Shown here: in pieces, positions 59,308-60,011 of the stretch
How positions within the stretch are numbered: position 1 is the first letter of the stretch
Layout of the letters: each line of letters begins with the position of its first letter
DNA from: Oscillospiraceae bacterium
GTDB lineage: Bacteria > Bacillota > Clostridia > Oscillospirales > Oscillospiraceae
Direction: 5' to 3'
Assembly (NCBI GenBank): GCA_017624915.1
Contig: JAGAMC010000041.1
Coordinates: 1 to 60,011, forward strand
DNA: 60,011 nt
The notes under the pieces: model-generated
Databases searched by the model: none
What the model was told of the DNA's origin: nothing
The model's input: the letters and a program-made list of their open reading frames with translations, nothing else
Translations under genes and position numbers: made by a program

Positions 59308-59336
59308 ATCATAATCCACCCGTCCGGTTCTGTCCA
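59308..59336 (-). promoter_or_regulatory. rnf operon promoter
   Basis: TGGACA and TATGAT on the minus strand with a 17-base spacer, about 100 bases upstream of rnfC. Confidence 0.6.
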
Positions 59337-59416
59337 GTTTAAATGTGTAAATTTTCTGTGGCCGGCCGGCTTCCACCCCTTCGGATGCAGGTCGTAAAAA
59401 AAAATCAACTTTTTGA

Positions 59417-59446
59417 TTGACAAAGCAGTTGCCGCTGAGGTAAAAT
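59417..59446 (+). promoter_or_regulatory. ilvB promoter
   Basis: TTGACA and TAAAAT with an 18-base spacer, immediately upstream of the T-box leader. Confidence 0.7.
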
Positions 59447-59732
59447 CATTGAAAATCCCTTTCGGGGGAATATGCAGAAAAAGCAATGACCGGGTCAGTA
59501 GGTCGGCAGGAACGCGCAGAGAGGGAGCGGTTGGTGTAAGCTCCCGGGGAACGCCGTCTCGAATCTCGCCCGCGAGCTGTCTTGTCGAACGGAGCTGTGT
59601 CCTCTCAGTAGGCTTGACCGGCCTCCCGCCGTTACCGGGCAATAAGTGCGCGGGTCCGCCCGCGAATTTAGGTGGTACCACGGAGTTTATGTTCGGCTTC
59701 GTCCTATGTATAACAGGACGAAGCCGTTTTTC
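59447..59732 (+). promoter_or_regulatory. T-box leader, probably leucine-specific
   Basis: A tRNA-sensing leader. The conserved T-box sequence AGGTGGTACCACGG is at 59670-59683. Stem I shows the AGTA specifier-loop element (59497-59500) and the GAGGGAGCGG...GTAAGCTCC arm. The terminator pairs GGCTTCGTCCT (59695-59705) with AGGACGAAGCC (59715-59725), then TTTTT. The specifier near GAATCTCG (59561-59568) can be read as CTC (Leu, followed by a purine as usual) or ATC (Ile); CTC is favoured. Uncharged tRNA would prevent termination. Confidence 0.9.
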
Positions 59733-59759
59733 TTTATTTCTTTGCTGGAGGTGCTTTCC

Positions 59760-60011
59760 ATGACCGGTGCACAAGCTCTTGTCGAAAGCCTGAAACTTCA
59801 AAAGGTCGATCATATTTTCGGCTATGCCGGTGCCACCATCTGCCCCATCATGGATGTACTGGCCAAGGTGCCCGAGATCGGCTATACCCTGGTGCGCACA
59901 GAGCAGAACGCCGGGCACATGGCCTCCGGCTACTCCCGGGTCAGCGGCAAGGTAGGCGTGTGCATGGTCACCTCCGGCCCGGGCGCCACCAACCTGATCA
60001 CCGGCATCGCC
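59760..60011 (+). CDS. ilvB: acetolactate synthase large subunit (partial)
   Basis: First 84 residues of the thiamine-diphosphate-dependent acetolactate synthase, the first common step of branched-chain amino acid synthesis. GAQALVESLKLQKVDHIFGYAG is the typical start, and the ThDP-activating Glu lies in VRTEQNAGHMASGYSR; the GPGATNL segment follows. The remainder lies beyond the window. The ATG has GGAGG eight bases upstream. It is controlled by the T-box. Confidence 0.95.
   Translation, partial: MTGAQALVESLKLQKVDHIFGYAGATICPIMDVLAKVPEIGYTLVRTEQNAGHMASGYSRVSGKVGVCMVTSGPGATNLITGIA

Noticed and set aside
59304-59918. 204-codon minus-strand open frame across the ilvB leader
   Set aside because: It overlaps the T-box on the opposite strand and shows no protein signature.
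1-60011. CRISPR array, prophage, insertion sequence, tRNA or rRNA gene
   Set aside because: None was seen: no regularly spaced repeats, transposase or integrase frames, or cloverleaf-forming sequences were noticed by eye. A covariance-model scan would be needed to exclude a tRNA.

Overview
This window looks like a chromosomal segment from a GC-rich anaerobic member of the Clostridia, probably the Oscillospiraceae/Ruminococcaceae neighbourhood. The evidence is a SCIFF peptide with its radical SAM maturase (a clostridial hallmark), a T-box leader upstream of ilvB, an Rnf-type membrane oxidoreductase, a rubrerythrin/rubredoxin/ferritin oxidative-stress operon, LtaS-like and FtsH proteins, and a PhoB-type two-component system beside HtrA. 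No rRNA, tRNA, CRISPR array, insertion sequence or prophage was seen. The species cannot be named from the sequence alone.

Layout. 1-4.5 kb: minus-strand repair operon recG > C_GCAxxG_C_C protein > mutY > radical SAM activase-like protein. 4.5-10.2 kb: 2-hydroxyacid dehydrogenase, murA, a WalJ-like metallohydrolase coupled to rlmH, and a phosphohexomutase. 10.2-14.7 kb: an LtaS-like sulfatase-fold protein diverging from tex. 14.7-16.2 kb: a low-GC AbrB plus glycosyltransferase cassette with a palindromic operator. 16.3-22 kb: rlmB followed by a degenerate P-type-ATPase-like protein, then ftsH and a DUF1294 protein. 22-30.8 kb: FUSC and LysR genes, a small PQ-loop-like protein, an SGNH hydrolase with a NagA-like amidohydrolase, a membrane protein, an AspT-family and a 2HCT-family transporter (with a decayed second copy of the 2HCT 3' end), and an Orn/Lys/Arg-decarboxylase-fold protein. 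30.8-34.4 kb: SCIFF peptide and maturase, then a PerR-like regulator > reverse rubrerythrin > rubredoxin > ferritin operon. 34.4-43.8 kb: TVP38 membrane protein, asnA divergent from exoA-metF-MetH activation domain-metH, an alpha/beta hydrolase, ilvE and an XRE regulator. 43.9-48.1 kb: yqeG > TIM-barrel nuclease-like > Xaa-Pro peptidase > efp > CD1247-type protein, with a metallopeptidase. 48.1-55.6 kb: a GH18-like barrel protein, a response regulator > histidine kinase > htrA operon, a CDF transporter, tyrA and a polysaccharide deacetylase. 55.6-60 kb: rnfC > fused rnfD-rnfG > rnfA, then a T-box-controlled ilvB that runs off the end.

Themes. The cell handles oxygen stress without haem (rubrerythrin, rubredoxin, ferritin under a Fur/PerR regulator). 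It makes methionine by a cobalamin-dependent MetH whose activation domain is a separate protein. It controls branched-chain amino acid synthesis with a tRNA-sensing leader. Envelope quality control is represented by HtrA, FtsH and a two-component system.

The observations most worth a second look are the pseudo-P-type ATPase, an Rnf locus that lacks rnfB and rnfE and fuses RnfD to RnfG, a seven-cysteine SCIFF peptide with an internal terminator and a coupled decarboxylase-family gene, a duplicated 3'-end repeat beside efp, and the AbrB/glycosyltransferase cassette.
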